Source: Caryophanales bacterium UBA3210 (lineage in GTDB: Bacteria; Bacillota_I; Bacilli_A; RFN20; CAG-449). Taken from it: 19,115 nt of DNA. The stretch is from assembly GCA_002363635.1 (NCBI GenBank), contig DEWM01000017.1, positions 1-19,115 of the forward strand, in the 5' to 3' direction. This document shows, one piece after another, positions 1-7,792 of this stretch. How positions within the stretch are numbered: the first letter of the stretch is position 1; every line of letters starts with the position of its first letter. The position numbers and the translations under genes were made by a program. The notes under the pieces were generated by a model that worked only from the letters and a program-made list of their open reading frames with translations, was not told the origin of the DNA and did no database searches.

Positions 1-1
1 A

Positions 2-1072
2 GATAAGATGGAACAAGAAGTTCTTTCTTATATGAAAAATAGAGAAGAAGAAGCTAAAGAAGAAGCTGAAGCAAAAGCAAAAGACATCTTAGGTCTTGCT
101 ATTGATAAATATTCTCAAGAAGTTGTTTCAGAAAGAACAGTCTCATCAGTTGCTTTACCTTCAGACGAAATGAAGGGAAGAATCATTGGTAGAGAAGGTA
201 GAAACATTAGAACACTCGAACAGATGCTTGGTGTTGATATCATTATTGATGATACTCCAGAAGTCATCACTGTTTCTTGCTTTGACCCAATTAGAAGAGA
301 AACAGCTAGACTTGCTTTAGAATTATTAATTAAAGACGGTAGAATTCAACCAGGTAGAATTGAAGAAGTAGTTGAAAAAGCAAAGGCTGAAGTTGCTAAA
401 TCAATTCACGAAGCTGGTATTAATACAGCATTCAATTTAGGCTTACCAAGAATTAACAAAGAATTACTCGATTATATCGGAAGACTTAAATACAGAACTT
501 CATATGGACAAAACGTTCTTGACCATTCAATTCAAGTCGCTCACTTATGTGGAATTATGGCTAGTGAACTTGGTCTTGATGTTAAGCTCGCTCAAAGATG
601 TGGCTTATTACATGATGTCGGTAAATCATGTGATTTTGAAATGGAAGGATCACATATTGAACTTGGCGTTAGACTTGCTAAAAAGTATGGTGAAGATGAC
701 ATTGTTATTAACGCAATTGAAGCTCACCATGGCGAAGTTGAAGCTAAGTCAGTTTATGCACATTTAGTTATTGCAGCAGATACATTATCAGCAGCAAGAC
801 CTGGTGCAAGATCTGAAACATTAGAAAATTACATCAAGAGACTTGAAGACTTAGAAGCAATTTGTAAGTCATTTGATGGAGTTAAAAACTCATTTGCAAT
901 GCAATCAGGTAGAGAATTACGTGTTATGGTAGAACCAGACAAAGTTAATGACCTCGATGCTTACAAGATGGCACGCGAAATTAAGGATAAGATTGAACAA
1001 ACTATGACATATCCTGGTCAAATTAAGGTCGCTGTCATTAGAGAATTACGCGCAGAAGAAACTGCAAAATAA
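2..1072 (+). CDS. rny: Ribonuclease Y, 5'-truncated by window start
   Basis: RNase Y is the membrane-anchored endoribonuclease that initiates mRNA decay and processing in many Firmicutes. The frame is open from base 2, so the gene begins upstream; 356 residues are visible of the roughly 520 usual for the family. The N-terminal membrane anchor and most of the coiled coil are missing, and only the Glu/Lys/Ala-rich end of the coil remains (about the first 35 residues). Counting from the Met codon at base 8, a KH RNA-binding domain follows with [10 protein letters not shown] at about residues 57-66. The HD phosphohydrolase domain comes next, with HDVGK at 202-206 and EAHHGE at 228-233. The end, [20 protein letters not shown], matches the family C-terminus. 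The Met at base 8 is internal and should not be taken as the start. The next gene is ymdB, as in Bacillus. Confidence 0.97.
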   Translation, partial: DKMEQEVLSYMKNREEEAKEEAEAKAKDILGLAIDKYSQEVVSERTVSSVALPSDEMKGRIIGREGRNIRTLEQMLGVDIIIDDTPEVITVSCFDPIRRETARLALELLIKDGRIQPGRIEEVVEKAKAEVAKSIHEAGINTAFNLGLPRINKELLDYIGRLKYRTSYGQNVLDHSIQVAHLCGIMASELGLDVKLAQRCGLLHDVGKSCDFEMEGSHIELGVRLAKKYGEDDIVINAIEAHHGEVEAKSVYAHLVIAADTLSAARPGARSETLENYIKRLEDLEAICKSFDGVKNSFAMQSGRELRVMVEPDKVNDLDAYKMAREIKDKIEQTMTYPGQIKVAVIRELRAEETAK

Positions 1073-1086
1073 AACTTATTTTTAAT

Positions 1087-1110
1087 GGGGAGACATGTAT
1101 GTGTCTCTCT
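1087..1110 (+). other. Hairpin between rny and ymdB
   Basis: GAGACA (1090-1095) and TGTCTC (1102-1107) form a perfect 6-bp stem around a 6-base loop. Three more pairs, two of them G-T, extend it outward. A T-rich stretch with single G and C interruptions follows (1110-1120). It could be a weak attenuator, an RNA-processing site or a 3'-end stabiliser separating the expression of rny and ymdB. The stem is short and the T-tract interrupted, so I do not call it a terminator. Confidence 0.4.
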
Positions 1111-1121
1111 TTGCTTGTTTT

Positions 1122-1129
1122 AAGGAGGT
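1122..1129 (+). promoter_or_regulatory. Shine-Dalgarno site deciding the ymdB start
   Basis: AAGGAGGT lies 4 bases before the ATG at 1134. It favours that start over an in-frame ATG at 1095, which lies inside the intergenic hairpin and would add 13 residues not typical of the family. Confidence 0.8.
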
Positions 1130-1133
1130 AAAA

Positions 1134-1952
1134 ATGGACATACTTTTTATCGGTGATATCGTTGGTAAATTAGGTAGAGAAGTCGTAAATAAGATGATTG
1201 ATGAAATCACTTCATCACGTCCTATTGACTTTATTATTGCCAATGGTGAAAACGCGACTCATGGTAAAGGATTAATTGAATCTCACTTTAATTATTTAGT
1301 AGATTCAGGTATTGATGTAGTCACTTTAGGTAACCATTATGCTGCAAAAAGAGAAATCTTTAAGTACATTGATTCTTACGATAATTTGATTAGACCGAGT
1401 AACCTCCACGACTCAATTCCAGGGGTTGGCACAAATATTTTTAACTGCAATGGTGTAAAGATTAGAGTTACTAATATGCTTGGTAGAGTCTATATGTCTG
1501 ATTTAGTTAAAAACCCATTTGATGATTTACAAAGAATTATTAATGAGGAAGAAAAAGCAGATATCCATATCGTTGATTTCCATGCAGAAGCTACTGGAGA
1601 AAAATATGCTTTAGCATATGCTTTCGATGGTCAAATCAGCGCATTGATTGGAACTCATACACATGTTCAAACTGCAGATGCTAGAATCCTTGAAAAAGGC
1701 ACTGGTTATATGTCAGATGTTGGTATGTGCGGACCTTATAACGGAATCCTTGGTACAAGAAAAGAAGATGTCATCAATAAATCTTGGACAGGTATTCCTA
1801 CAGTATTCAATACTGTGGAAGAAGATGATGCAGTATTCTCTGCAGTAATCTTAAAATTTGATGATGGTACAAATGAATGTATTGGTTTAGAACCAGTTTA
1901 TAAAGTAGTAAGTTATCAAGATTTAAATGATGACGATGAAGAAGAGGAGTAA
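1134..1952 (+). CDS. ymdB: YmdB-family metallophosphoesterase
   Basis: YmdB (TIGR00282 family) is a dinuclear-metal phosphoesterase. In B. subtilis it hydrolyses cyclic nucleotides in vitro and influences biofilm and motility decisions; its physiological substrate here is unknown. The 272-aa product matches the usual length of about 264. Metal-site motifs are all visible: GD at residues 7-8, NGEN at 37-40 (including Glu39), GNH at 66-68, the DFHAE block around His150, and GTHTH with His175 and His177. No signal peptide or membrane segment is seen, so it is cytosolic. It ends in an acidic tail (three Asp, four Glu) whose GAGGAG codons at 1944-1949 double as the ribosome-binding site for miaB. 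The stop is 2 bases before the miaB start, so the two are almost certainly co-transcribed. The rny-ymdB neighbourhood is the Bacillus arrangement. Confidence 0.95.
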   Translation: MDILFIGDIVGKLGREVVNKMIDEITSSRPIDFIIANGENATHGKGLIESHFNYLVDSGIDVVTLGNHYAAKREIFKYIDSYDNLIRPSNLHDSIPGVGTNIFNCNGVKIRVTNMLGRVYMSDLVKNPFDDLQRIINEEEKADIHIVDFHAEATGEKYALAYAFDGQISALIGTHTHVQTADARILEKGTGYMSDVGMCGPYNGILGTRKEDVINKSWTGIPTVFNTVEEDDAVFSAVILKFDDGTNECIGLEPVYKVVSYQDLNDDDEEEE

Positions 1953-1954
1953 TT

Positions 1955-3403
1955 ATGGCAAAGAAATTAAAAATTGAATCTTTACCTGATTTAAAAGAAG
2001 CTGCAAGAAGAAACTTAAAGGAAGCAACAGTTTTCTCAAAAGAAGATATTGTCATTCCTTCAAGACTTAAAATGCTTGCGCAAGGTAAGAAATATTTCGT
2101 AAGAACTTATGGATGTCAGGCTAACGTTGTTGACTCAGAAAATATCGAAGGTATTTTACTTGAAATCGGTTATACAAAGGTTGATGATCCACTTGATGCT
2201 GATATTGTTATTTTAAATACATGTGCAGTTAGAGAAAACGCTGAAGATAAAGTTTTCGGTGAAGTCGGTGCTTTAAAGAGATTAAAGAATGAAAACCCAG
2301 ATGCTCTCATTGCAATTTCAGGTTGTATGACTCAAGAACCACATATTGTTGAAATGATTAAGAAGAAATATCCTCAAGTTGATATTTGTTTCGGTACACA
2401 TAACATCAATAGATTACCTCAATTAATTTTACGTTCAATTGAACAACATATTCGTATTATTGAAGTCTTCTCTAAAGAAGGTGAAGTTATCGAACATATT
2501 CCAACACATAGAGAAGATAGAATCAAAGCATTCGTCAATATTATGTATGGATGTAATAAATTCTGTACATACTGTATTGTTCCTTATACAAGAGGTAAAG
2601 AACGTTCAAGAAAGATGGAAGACATCTTAGATGAATGTAAGAAGCTTGTTGAAGAAGGATATATGGAAATCACTTTACTTGGCCAAAACGTCAACGCTTA
2701 TGGACAAGATTTAAATTTAGGATATGACTTTGCAGATTTACTTGAAGAAGTCGCTAAACTTGGTATTCCTAGATTAAGATTTACTACTTCTCATCCTTGG
2801 AACTTCACAGATGATATGTTTAAGGCTATTGCAAAATATCCAAACATCATGCCTTATATTCATTTACCATTACAATCAGGTTCTGATGAAATCTTAAGAA
2901 AGATGGGTAGAAGATATACTCAAGCTGAATATTTAGATCTTGTTAGAAGATTAAGAGAAATCATTCCTAATGTTGCCTTATCAACAGATATTATTGTTGG
3001 TTTCCCTAACGAAAGTGATGAGGACTTTGAAGAAACATTAAAAGTAGTTAGACAAGCTAACTATGATTCAGCATTTACTTTCATCTATTCACCTAGAGAA
3101 GGTACACCTGCTGCAAAGATGGAAGATAAGATTTCTATGGATACAAAACATGAAAGATTCAATAGATTAATCAAAGAATTAACTCCATCATTTGAAGCTA
3201 ACGCTCAAAAATATGTAGGTAAAATTGTTCCTGTTCTTGTTGAAGGTGCTTCTAAGAAAGATGAAGGCATGTTAACAGGTTATTCAGATACAAATAAATT
3301 AATCAACTTCAAAGGTGATCCAAAACACGTTGGTAAAATTGTTAACGTAAAAATCACTGAATCTCACACATTCTCATTACTTGGAGAAGAGGTTGATGAA
3401 TAA
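1955..3403 (+). CDS. miaB: tRNA-2-methylthio-N6-dimethylallyladenosine synthase MiaB
   Basis: MiaB is a radical-SAM enzyme that adds a methylthio group to i6A37 of tRNAs reading UNN codons. The 482-aa protein has the expected three domains. The N-terminal methylthiotransferase domain carries the three cysteines for the auxiliary Fe-S cluster: Cys54 (TYGCQAN), Cys90 (LNTCAVRENAEDK) and Cys124 (SGCMTQE). The radical-SAM core has CNKFCTYC with Cys200, Cys204 and Cys207. A C-terminal TRAM RNA-binding domain covers about residues 415-480. The conserved long N-terminal extension and the NTCAVRENAEDKVFG block point to MiaB rather than MtaB or RimO. Its substrate is made by MiaA, encoded further along this window. 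Its last 8 bases overlap the start of the ricA-like gene. Confidence 0.97.
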   Translation: MAKKLKIESLPDLKEAARRNLKEATVFSKEDIVIPSRLKMLAQGKKYFVRTYGCQANVVDSENIEGILLEIGYTKVDDPLDADIVILNTCAVRENAEDKVFGEVGALKRLKNENPDALIAISGCMTQEPHIVEMIKKKYPQVDICFGTHNINRLPQLILRSIEQHIRIIEVFSKEGEVIEHIPTHREDRIKAFVNIMYGCNKFCTYCIVPYTRGKERSRKMEDILDECKKLVEEGYMEITLLGQNVNAYGQDLNLGYDFADLLEEVAKLGIPRLRFTTSHPWNFTDDMFKAIAKYPNIMPYIHLPLQSGSDEILRKMGRRYTQAEYLDLVRRLREIIPNVALSTDIIVGFPNESDEDFEETLKVVRQANYDSAFTFIYSPREGTPAAKMEDKISMDTKHERFNRLIKELTPSFEANAQKYVGKIVPVLVEGASKKDEGMLTGYSDTNKLINFKGDPKHVGKIVNVKITESHTFSLLGEEVDE

Positions 3404-3710
3404 AGAACTTCAAGATAAATTAGATGAATTTATCAAAGACTTTCTAAATCAAAGTGAAGTTAAACAATACTTCCTTTTAAAGAAAGAGTTAGAAACGTCT
3501 AAAGAGTTTAAAGAACTTAATAAAGAAGTTGTAAAAACTCAAAAAGAAATGTCATTATCTTTAGGTACTTCTAAGTATGAAGAAAACAAAGCTAAGTACT
3601 TAAAAGCGAAAGAAAAATATGACAACTTTCCTTCATTTGTCAATTTTAAAGTTGCGCAAGAAGAAGTTTCTTATCTCTTAAATGAATTAGAAAGAAGAAT
3701 TAAAAACTAA
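3396..3710 (+). CDS. ricA: YlbF/YmcA-family protein (RicA-like)
   Basis: A 104-aa, almost wholly helical, charged protein of the YlbF/YmcA (Com_YlbF) family. In B. subtilis RicA (YmcA) is encoded just after miaB. It joins RicF and RicT in a complex that affects RNase Y-dependent mRNA maturation and MiaB-dependent tRNA modification. Assignment rests on the position after miaB and on family features such as the FNFKVAQEEVSYLLNELERRI tail. The start is the ATG at 3396, which overlaps the end of miaB by 8 bases and is preceded by GGAG (3383-3386) and GAGG (3389-3392). An upstream in-frame TTG at 3381 would add only five unlikely residues. The protein is short (B. subtilis RicA is about 140 aa) and has no cysteine, so it cannot supply ligands to the Fe-S clusters reported for the Bacillus complex. 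A terminator follows directly. The family call is firm; the exact member (RicA or another YlbF paralogue) is less sure. Confidence 0.8.
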   Translation: MNKELQDKLDEFIKDFLNQSEVKQYFLLKKELETSKEFKELNKEVVKTQKEMSLSLGTSKYEENKAKYLKAKEKYDNFPSFVNFKVAQEEVSYLLNELERRIKN

Positions 3711-3740
3711 ATCTCTAGAATAAAAATCTAGAGATTTTTT
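3709..3740 (+). terminator. Intrinsic terminator after ricA
   Basis: A perfect 11-bp inverted repeat (3709-3719 with 3727-3737) has a 7-base A-rich loop and ends in a run of six T. The left arm includes the last bases of the ricA stop codon. The stem is AT-rich, but its length and T-run make it a convincing end of the rny-ymdB-miaB-ricA unit. Its TAGAGATTTTTT segment recurs in the terminator at 5160-5197. Confidence 0.85.
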
Positions 3741-3850
3741 GCTTAAAAAACCCCAACAAATAGGAGTATCCTCCTATAAGTAGAGATAAAAATTAAAAAT
3801 CGTAGAGAGGTTTTTCCCTCCTCTATTATCGCTACTAGAAGTGTAGAAAA

Positions 3851-3891
3851 ACATACTATTGAATTAATTCAAATAGTATGTAATTATTTTT
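3851..3891 (+). other. Long palindrome with T-rich tail (attenuator or operator candidate)
   Basis: ACATACTATT (3851-3860) pairs perfectly with AATAGTATGT (3872-3881). The intervening bases are themselves self-complementary (GAATT/AATTC), so the whole block folds into one hairpin with a single bulge. ATTATTTTT follows to 3891. It could end transcription read through from upstream, act as an attenuator for the glycosyltransferase gene, or be a protein-binding operator. Confidence 0.5.
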
Positions 3892-3918
3892 AACGTAAAT
3901 ATTTATAGTTTTACTATG

Positions 3919-3924
3919 AAAGGA
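3919..3924 (+). promoter_or_regulatory. Shine-Dalgarno site deciding the glycosyltransferase start
   Basis: AAAGGA lies 6 bases before the ATG at 3931. It overlaps the codons that follow an alternative ATG at 3916, which itself has no ribosome-binding site, so 3931 is the better start. Confidence 0.65.
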
Positions 3925-3930
3925 TTTTAT

Positions 3931-5139
3931 ATGAACAATCAATATCTTATTTCGGTTATCATTCCTGTATACAATTCAGAAAATACCTTAGATAGATGCT
4001 TAGGAAGCATCATTAACCAAACTTATAAAAACTTAGAAATTATTATTATCAATGATGGATCAAAAGATAATTCATTAGAAAAGATTAAAGAATATCAAAA
4101 TAAAGATTCTAGAATTGTTTTCTTTAGTCAAGAAAATCACGGAGTGTCAAATGCTAGAAACCAGGGCTTAAAACATGTTCATGGTGACTTTGTTCAATTC
4201 GTTGATGCAGATGATGATTTAGATTTAGATTATTTTAGACAACAATTAGATCTCATTATTAAAAATGATGCTGATATGGCAATTTGTAATAATGACCATC
4301 CATTCTTCTATACAACATTTACTGATAGAGTTTACGATATGACTAAGAAAGAAGACTTCTTAGAATTCTATCAACATACATTCGCGGCAACTTTACCTTG
4401 GAATAAATTAATCAGAGCAGAAGCTGTTAAAGATGTTCACTTTGTTGAAGAAGTTTCTTTCTGTGAAGATGAATTATTCTTCTGTTCTATTGCAAAGAAT
4501 ATAAAGAAAATAGTTTCTAATTCTAAAGTTTTATACCATTACTATATTGCAAAGTCAGATGATAACAATTCTGCAATTGTAAATATTGTTAAATCATCTA
4601 AGTTCTGGGAAAATAAATCATCTTTCTATTACAAAGGATTATTATGTATTCCTTTTAGAAGAGAATACTTCCAAGATGCTATCGATAAAAAGGAAATTCC
4701 TTTTGATGATGTTAACGAATTACTTTATAGAAGAGTCTTTGATTTTACATTCTATCAATATGCAGTTTATGCAGGATTCAATATCCCTGAAGAATGTATG
4801 TGCCAAGAAATGATTAATATCTTTACTGATAAGAACTTCATTGCATCAGTTAAAGATCAAGAAAGATATGGCTTAAGATTTATTGATTTTAATTCTGATG
4901 ATTACATTGAAAAAGTTAAAAAACTTAACCATTACATCTATACTTCATACCAGGATATCTATTCAAATCATTTAGATTTACATGCGACAATTTGTGCAAT
5001 CTCAATTTTTGTTAAGATGTTCGTTGAAGATATTAAAGATGTCAATTCAGTTAACTGGCTTAACAAACTTGAAAAAGCTTTAATTAACAACTCTACTAAC
5101 GAAGCAAAATACGTTAATAAATTATTCTCAAGTAAATAA
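3931..5139 (+). CDS. Family 2 glycosyltransferase
   Basis: A 402-aa GT-A fold enzyme predicted to transfer a sugar from a nucleotide-sugar donor to a cell-surface glycan; donor and acceptor cannot be told from sequence. The N-terminal catalytic domain (about residues 6-110) starts with ISVIIPVYNSENTLDRCL and continues with the donor-binding NDGSKDNS (41-48), GVSNARNQGL (71-80) and the metal-binding VDADDD (91-96). WNKL (147-150) and CEDELFF (168-174) follow, the latter giving the likely acceptor-side ED pair. The last 200 residues are a helical extension of unknown role. There is no signal peptide and no clear membrane segment, so it is probably cytosolic or peripheral. It is isolated between two terminators with no other glycan gene in view and interrupts the usual ricA-mutS neighbourhood. 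Its codon use looks like that of the housekeeping genes around it. Confidence 0.92.
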   Translation: MNNQYLISVIIPVYNSENTLDRCLGSIINQTYKNLEIIIINDGSKDNSLEKIKEYQNKDSRIVFFSQENHGVSNARNQGLKHVHGDFVQFVDADDDLDLDYFRQQLDLIIKNDADMAICNNDHPFFYTTFTDRVYDMTKKEDFLEFYQHTFAATLPWNKLIRAEAVKDVHFVEEVSFCEDELFFCSIAKNIKKIVSNSKVLYHYYIAKSDDNNSAIVNIVKSSKFWENKSSFYYKGLLCIPFRREYFQDAIDKKEIPFDDVNELLYRRVFDFTFYQYAVYAGFNIPEECMCQEMINIFTDKNFIASVKDQERYGLRFIDFNSDDYIEKVKKLNHYIYTSYQDIYSNHLDLHATICAISIFVKMFVEDIKDVNSVNWLNKLEKALINNSTNEAKYVNKLFSSK

Positions 5140-5159
5140 CATTTATTTTTAGAAAATTC

Positions 5160-5197
5160 AGATCTCTAAAAGAGCGATATCTTTTAGAGATTTTTTT
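5160..5197 (+). terminator. Intrinsic terminator after the glycosyltransferase
   Basis: A perfect 12-bp inverted repeat (5162-5173 with 5180-5191) has the 6-base loop GCGATA and is followed by a run of seven T. It isolates the glycosyltransferase gene from mutS. It shares ATCTCTA and TAGAGATTTTTT with the terminator after ricA. Confidence 0.9.
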
Positions 5198-5214
5198 ATT
5201 TGAGGGGTACTAAA

Positions 5215-5244
5215 TAGATAATATTTAATATATAATATTATCTA
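5215..5244 (+). promoter_or_regulatory. Palindromic promoter-like region of mutS
   Basis: TAGATAATATT (5215-5225) and AATATTATCTA (5234-5244) form a perfect 11-bp inverted repeat with an 8-base spacer. A perfect -10 hexamer TATAAT (5231-5236) spans the spacer and right arm. No good -35 hexamer lies at 16-18 bases upstream. Transcription for the mutS unit must start in this area, because the preceding terminator is strong. The palindrome could be an operator over the -10 box, or a by-product of AT-rich composition. Confidence 0.5.
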
Positions 5245-5263
5245 AATTGGAGAGGTTTTACTT

Positions 5264-7792
5264 ATGGCAAAAGAGAAAAAATATACACCAATGATTCAAC
5301 AATATTTGGATATTAAAGAAAAACATCCAGATACTTTAATCTTATTTAGACTTGGAGACTTCTATGAACTATTCTTTCATGATGCAGAAATAGCTTCTAG
5401 AGAATTACAACTTTTATTAACTGGCAAAAGTGCTGGGGTTGAAGAAAGAGTACCAATGTGTGGAGTGCCTCATCATGCGATTAATTCTTACATTGATAAA
5501 CTTATTTCTAAGGGATATAAAGTTGGTATTGTCGAACAATTAGAAGATCCTGCACTTGCTAAAGGACTTGTTGAAAGAGATGTTGTTCAAATTATTACAC
5601 CTGGTGCAAATATCGATGTTAAAGCAAAAGATAATAACTATATTGGTTGTTTAGACCTTGCTGAAAATCGTTATGTTTTTTCTTATGCCGATGTTTCAAC
5701 TGGAGAAATTTATGTTGAAAATATAGAAAAAGATTTAGCGGAAGTTTGTTCTGAAATTACTAACTTATCAATTAAAGAAGTTATTGTCGCGACTAACTTT
5801 AACGCTAAAGATATTATGGTTTTAAAAAACCAAAAGAATGTTTTAATTTCTTATGAAAATGATAACAATGTTTCTATTGAACATGAATATATTTTAAATA
5901 ACGTCTATGACTTATTCCAAAGATCAAACGTTGTAAGACTTTTAAATTATTTAAAAGAAACACAAAAGAGTTCTTTAGATTATATGAAGCAGGCTAAGGT
6001 TATTAGATCTAATCAATCAATGCAAATTGATGCTTTCTCAAGAAATAACCTAGAATTAATTAGAACTATTAGAAGTGAAGATACTTATGGTACTTTATTC
6101 TGGTTACTTGATGAAACAAGAACTAACATGGGTTCGCGTTTACTTAAAAAGTGGATCATGAAGCCTTTATGCGATATTAAAGAAATTACTACTAGACAAG
6201 AAATTGTTGATTCTTTAATTAATAATTTCTTAGTTAGAGATGATTTATCTAAAGACTTAAAAGATATTTATGACTTAGAAAGATTAATTGCAAAGATTAA
6301 CTTTGGTAGCGCGAATGGTAGAGATATGCTCGCATTAAAACGTTCATTACAAATTGCACCTAAATTAATTGCAGATTTACGTGCATTAAATAATGATGCG
6401 ATTAATGCATTTAAAGGTATTAATTATGACTTTAGAGATTTAGCGGATTTACTTGAAAGAGCAATCTCTGAATCTGTCGATATGACTATTAAAGAAGGTG
6501 GTATCTTTAAAAAAGGCTTTGACCCTACACTTGATAACTTAATTGATTTATCAGAAGGTGGAAAATCTTGGGTTGCAAACTTAGAAGCTAGAGAAAAAGA
6601 AAAGACTGGTATTAAGACTATGAGAGTAGGCTATAACAAAGTCTTTGGTTATTACATTGAAGTTTCTAAAGGACAAACCAATTTAATTCAACCTGAATGG
6701 GGATATGAAAGAAAACAGACTACTGTTAACTCAGAAAGATATATTACTCAAGAATTAAAAGAACAAGAAGCTGCTATTTTAACAGCGGAAGATAGAAGAT
6801 GTTCTTTAGAATATGAAATGTTTGTCGCATTAAGAAAGAAAGTTGCAGAATATACAGAACAAATCCAAGATTTAGCTACTTTAGTTTCTTATATTGACTG
6901 TTTAATTGCTTTTGCAGATGTTTCTGTTGAAAACAAATATGTTAGACCAACATTTAATGAAAATAGAAATGTTGAAATTATTAATGGTAGACATCCAGTT
7001 ATTGAAAAAGTATCTGGTAGTAAAGAATATGTTCCTAACAATATTGTTATGAATAAAGATACAGATATTTTAGTTATTACTGGTCCTAATATGGGTGGTA
7101 AATCTACTTATATGAGACAGTTTGCTTTAATCGTTATTATGGCTCAAATTGGTTGCTTTGTTCCTGCAGAAAAAGCTGACTTAATGATTTTTAATTCTAT
7201 CTTCACAAGAATTGGAGCATCTGATGATTTAGTTTCAGGTCAATCTACTTTTATGGTCGAAATGAATGAAACTAATATGGCACTTAGACATGCTGATGAG
7301 AATTCATTATTAATCTTTGATGAAATTGGTAGAGGTACTGCAACTTTTGATGGTATGGCACTCGCTCAAGCAATTATTGAATATATTGCAATTAAAGTTA
7401 AGGCTAAAACTATGTTTAGTACTCATTACCATGAAATTACTCGTATTGATAAAGAAATTCCTACTTTAAAGAATGTTCATGTTTCTGTTGCGGATAATGG
7501 AAATGAAGTTACTTTCTTATACAAGATTGCAGATGGTGCTATGGGAAAATCTTATGGTATTAATGTTGCACGTCTTGCAGGACTTCCTGAAGAATTACTT
7601 GAACGTTCTAGTGAAATCTTAGACTCATTAGAAGAAAATGGTGTTCAAACATCTTCTAATGTTATGAAAGAAAACAAGGTTAAAATGCCTTCATGGGTTG
7701 AAGATGTTAAGAAAGTTGATCCATTAGCAATGTCACCTATGGAAGCTTTAAATTATCTTTATGAATTAAAGAAGAAGATGGGGGATAAATAA
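5264..7792 (+). CDS. mutS: DNA mismatch repair protein MutS
   Basis: MutS recognises base mismatches and small loops and recruits MutL. The 842-aa length is normal for MutS1. The mismatch-reading Phe-x-Glu motif is at Phe33-Tyr34-Glu35 (GDFYELF), so this is a true repair MutS and not MutS2. The core and clamp domains fill the middle. The ATPase carries Walker A GPNMGGKS at 607-614, the Walker B pair Asp686-Glu687 in IFDEIGRGT, and the STHYHE switch histidine region. The C-terminal helix-turn-helix dimerisation segment follows. GGAGAGG (5249-5255) lies 8 bases before the ATG. The TAA stop shares its last base with the mutL ATG. It is the first gene of a unit that likely runs at least through DUF951. 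Confidence 0.98.
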   Translation: MAKEKKYTPMIQQYLDIKEKHPDTLILFRLGDFYELFFHDAEIASRELQLLLTGKSAGVEERVPMCGVPHHAINSYIDKLISKGYKVGIVEQLEDPALAKGLVERDVVQIITPGANIDVKAKDNNYIGCLDLAENRYVFSYADVSTGEIYVENIEKDLAEVCSEITNLSIKEVIVATNFNAKDIMVLKNQKNVLISYENDNNVSIEHEYILNNVYDLFQRSNVVRLLNYLKETQKSSLDYMKQAKVIRSNQSMQIDAFSRNNLELIRTIRSEDTYGTLFWLLDETRTNMGSRLLKKWIMKPLCDIKEITTRQEIVDSLINNFLVRDDLSKDLKDIYDLERLIAKINFGSANGRDMLALKRSLQIAPKLIADLRALNNDAINAFKGINYDFRDLADLLERAISESVDMTIKEGGIFKKGFDPTLDNLIDLSEGGKSWVANLEAREKEKTGIKTMRVGYNKVFGYYIEVSKGQTNLIQPEWGYERKQTTVNSERYITQELKEQEAAILTAEDRRCSLEYEMFVALRKKVAEYTEQIQDLATLVSYIDCLIAFADVSVENKYVRPTFNENRNVEIINGRHPVIEKVSGSKEYVPNNIVMNKDTDILVITGPNMGGKSTYMRQFALIVIMAQIGCFVPAEKADLMIFNSIFTRIGASDDLVSGQSTFMVEMNETNMALRHADENSLLIFDEIGRGTATFDGMALAQAIIEYIAIKVKAKTMFSTHYHEITRIDKEIPTLKNVHVSVADNGNEVTFLYKIADGAMGKSYGINVARLAGLPEELLERSSEILDSLEENGVQTSSNVMKENKVKMPSWVEDVKKVDPLAMSPMEALNYLYELKKKMGDK

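Larger units (their letters stand above)
3741..3930 (+). other. Structured intergenic region before the glycosyltransferase
   Basis: No gene is seen in this stretch, but it is dense in inverted repeats. ATAGGAG (3760-3766) pairs with CTCCTAT (3771-3777). Bases 3780-3789 pair with 3826-3835 with one A-G mismatch. Nested inside, TAGAGAGG (3803-3810) pairs with 3817-3825 with one bulged C. CTACT (3832-3836) could instead pair with AGTGTAG (3840-3846) with one bulge, which competes with the outer stem. A long palindrome follows at 3851-3881. The layout of a folded domain followed by a hairpin with a T-rich tail, then a ribosome-binding site, resembles a regulatory leader or a small RNA. I recognise no known riboswitch class and see no clear promoter. 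Confidence 0.4.

Noticed and set aside
1095..1133. Upstream ATG giving a 13-residue longer YmdB
   Set aside because: It lies within a hairpin, lacks a ribosome-binding site, and the ATG at 1134 has a near-perfect one and gives the family N-terminus.
1807..2055. Reverse-strand open frame across the ymdB-miaB junction
   Set aside because: It lies antisense to two well-supported genes, has no family resemblance and no ribosome-binding site; the same holds for reverse-strand frames at 7759-8019, 11576-11785, 12256-12537 and 18230-18418.
3916..3930. Upstream ATG for the glycosyltransferase
   Set aside because: There is no ribosome-binding site before it; AAAGGA right after it serves the ATG at 3931.
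3741..3930. Known riboswitch upstream of the glycosyltransferase
   Set aside because: The stems do not match the conserved cores I know for common classes, so only an unnamed structured region is reported.
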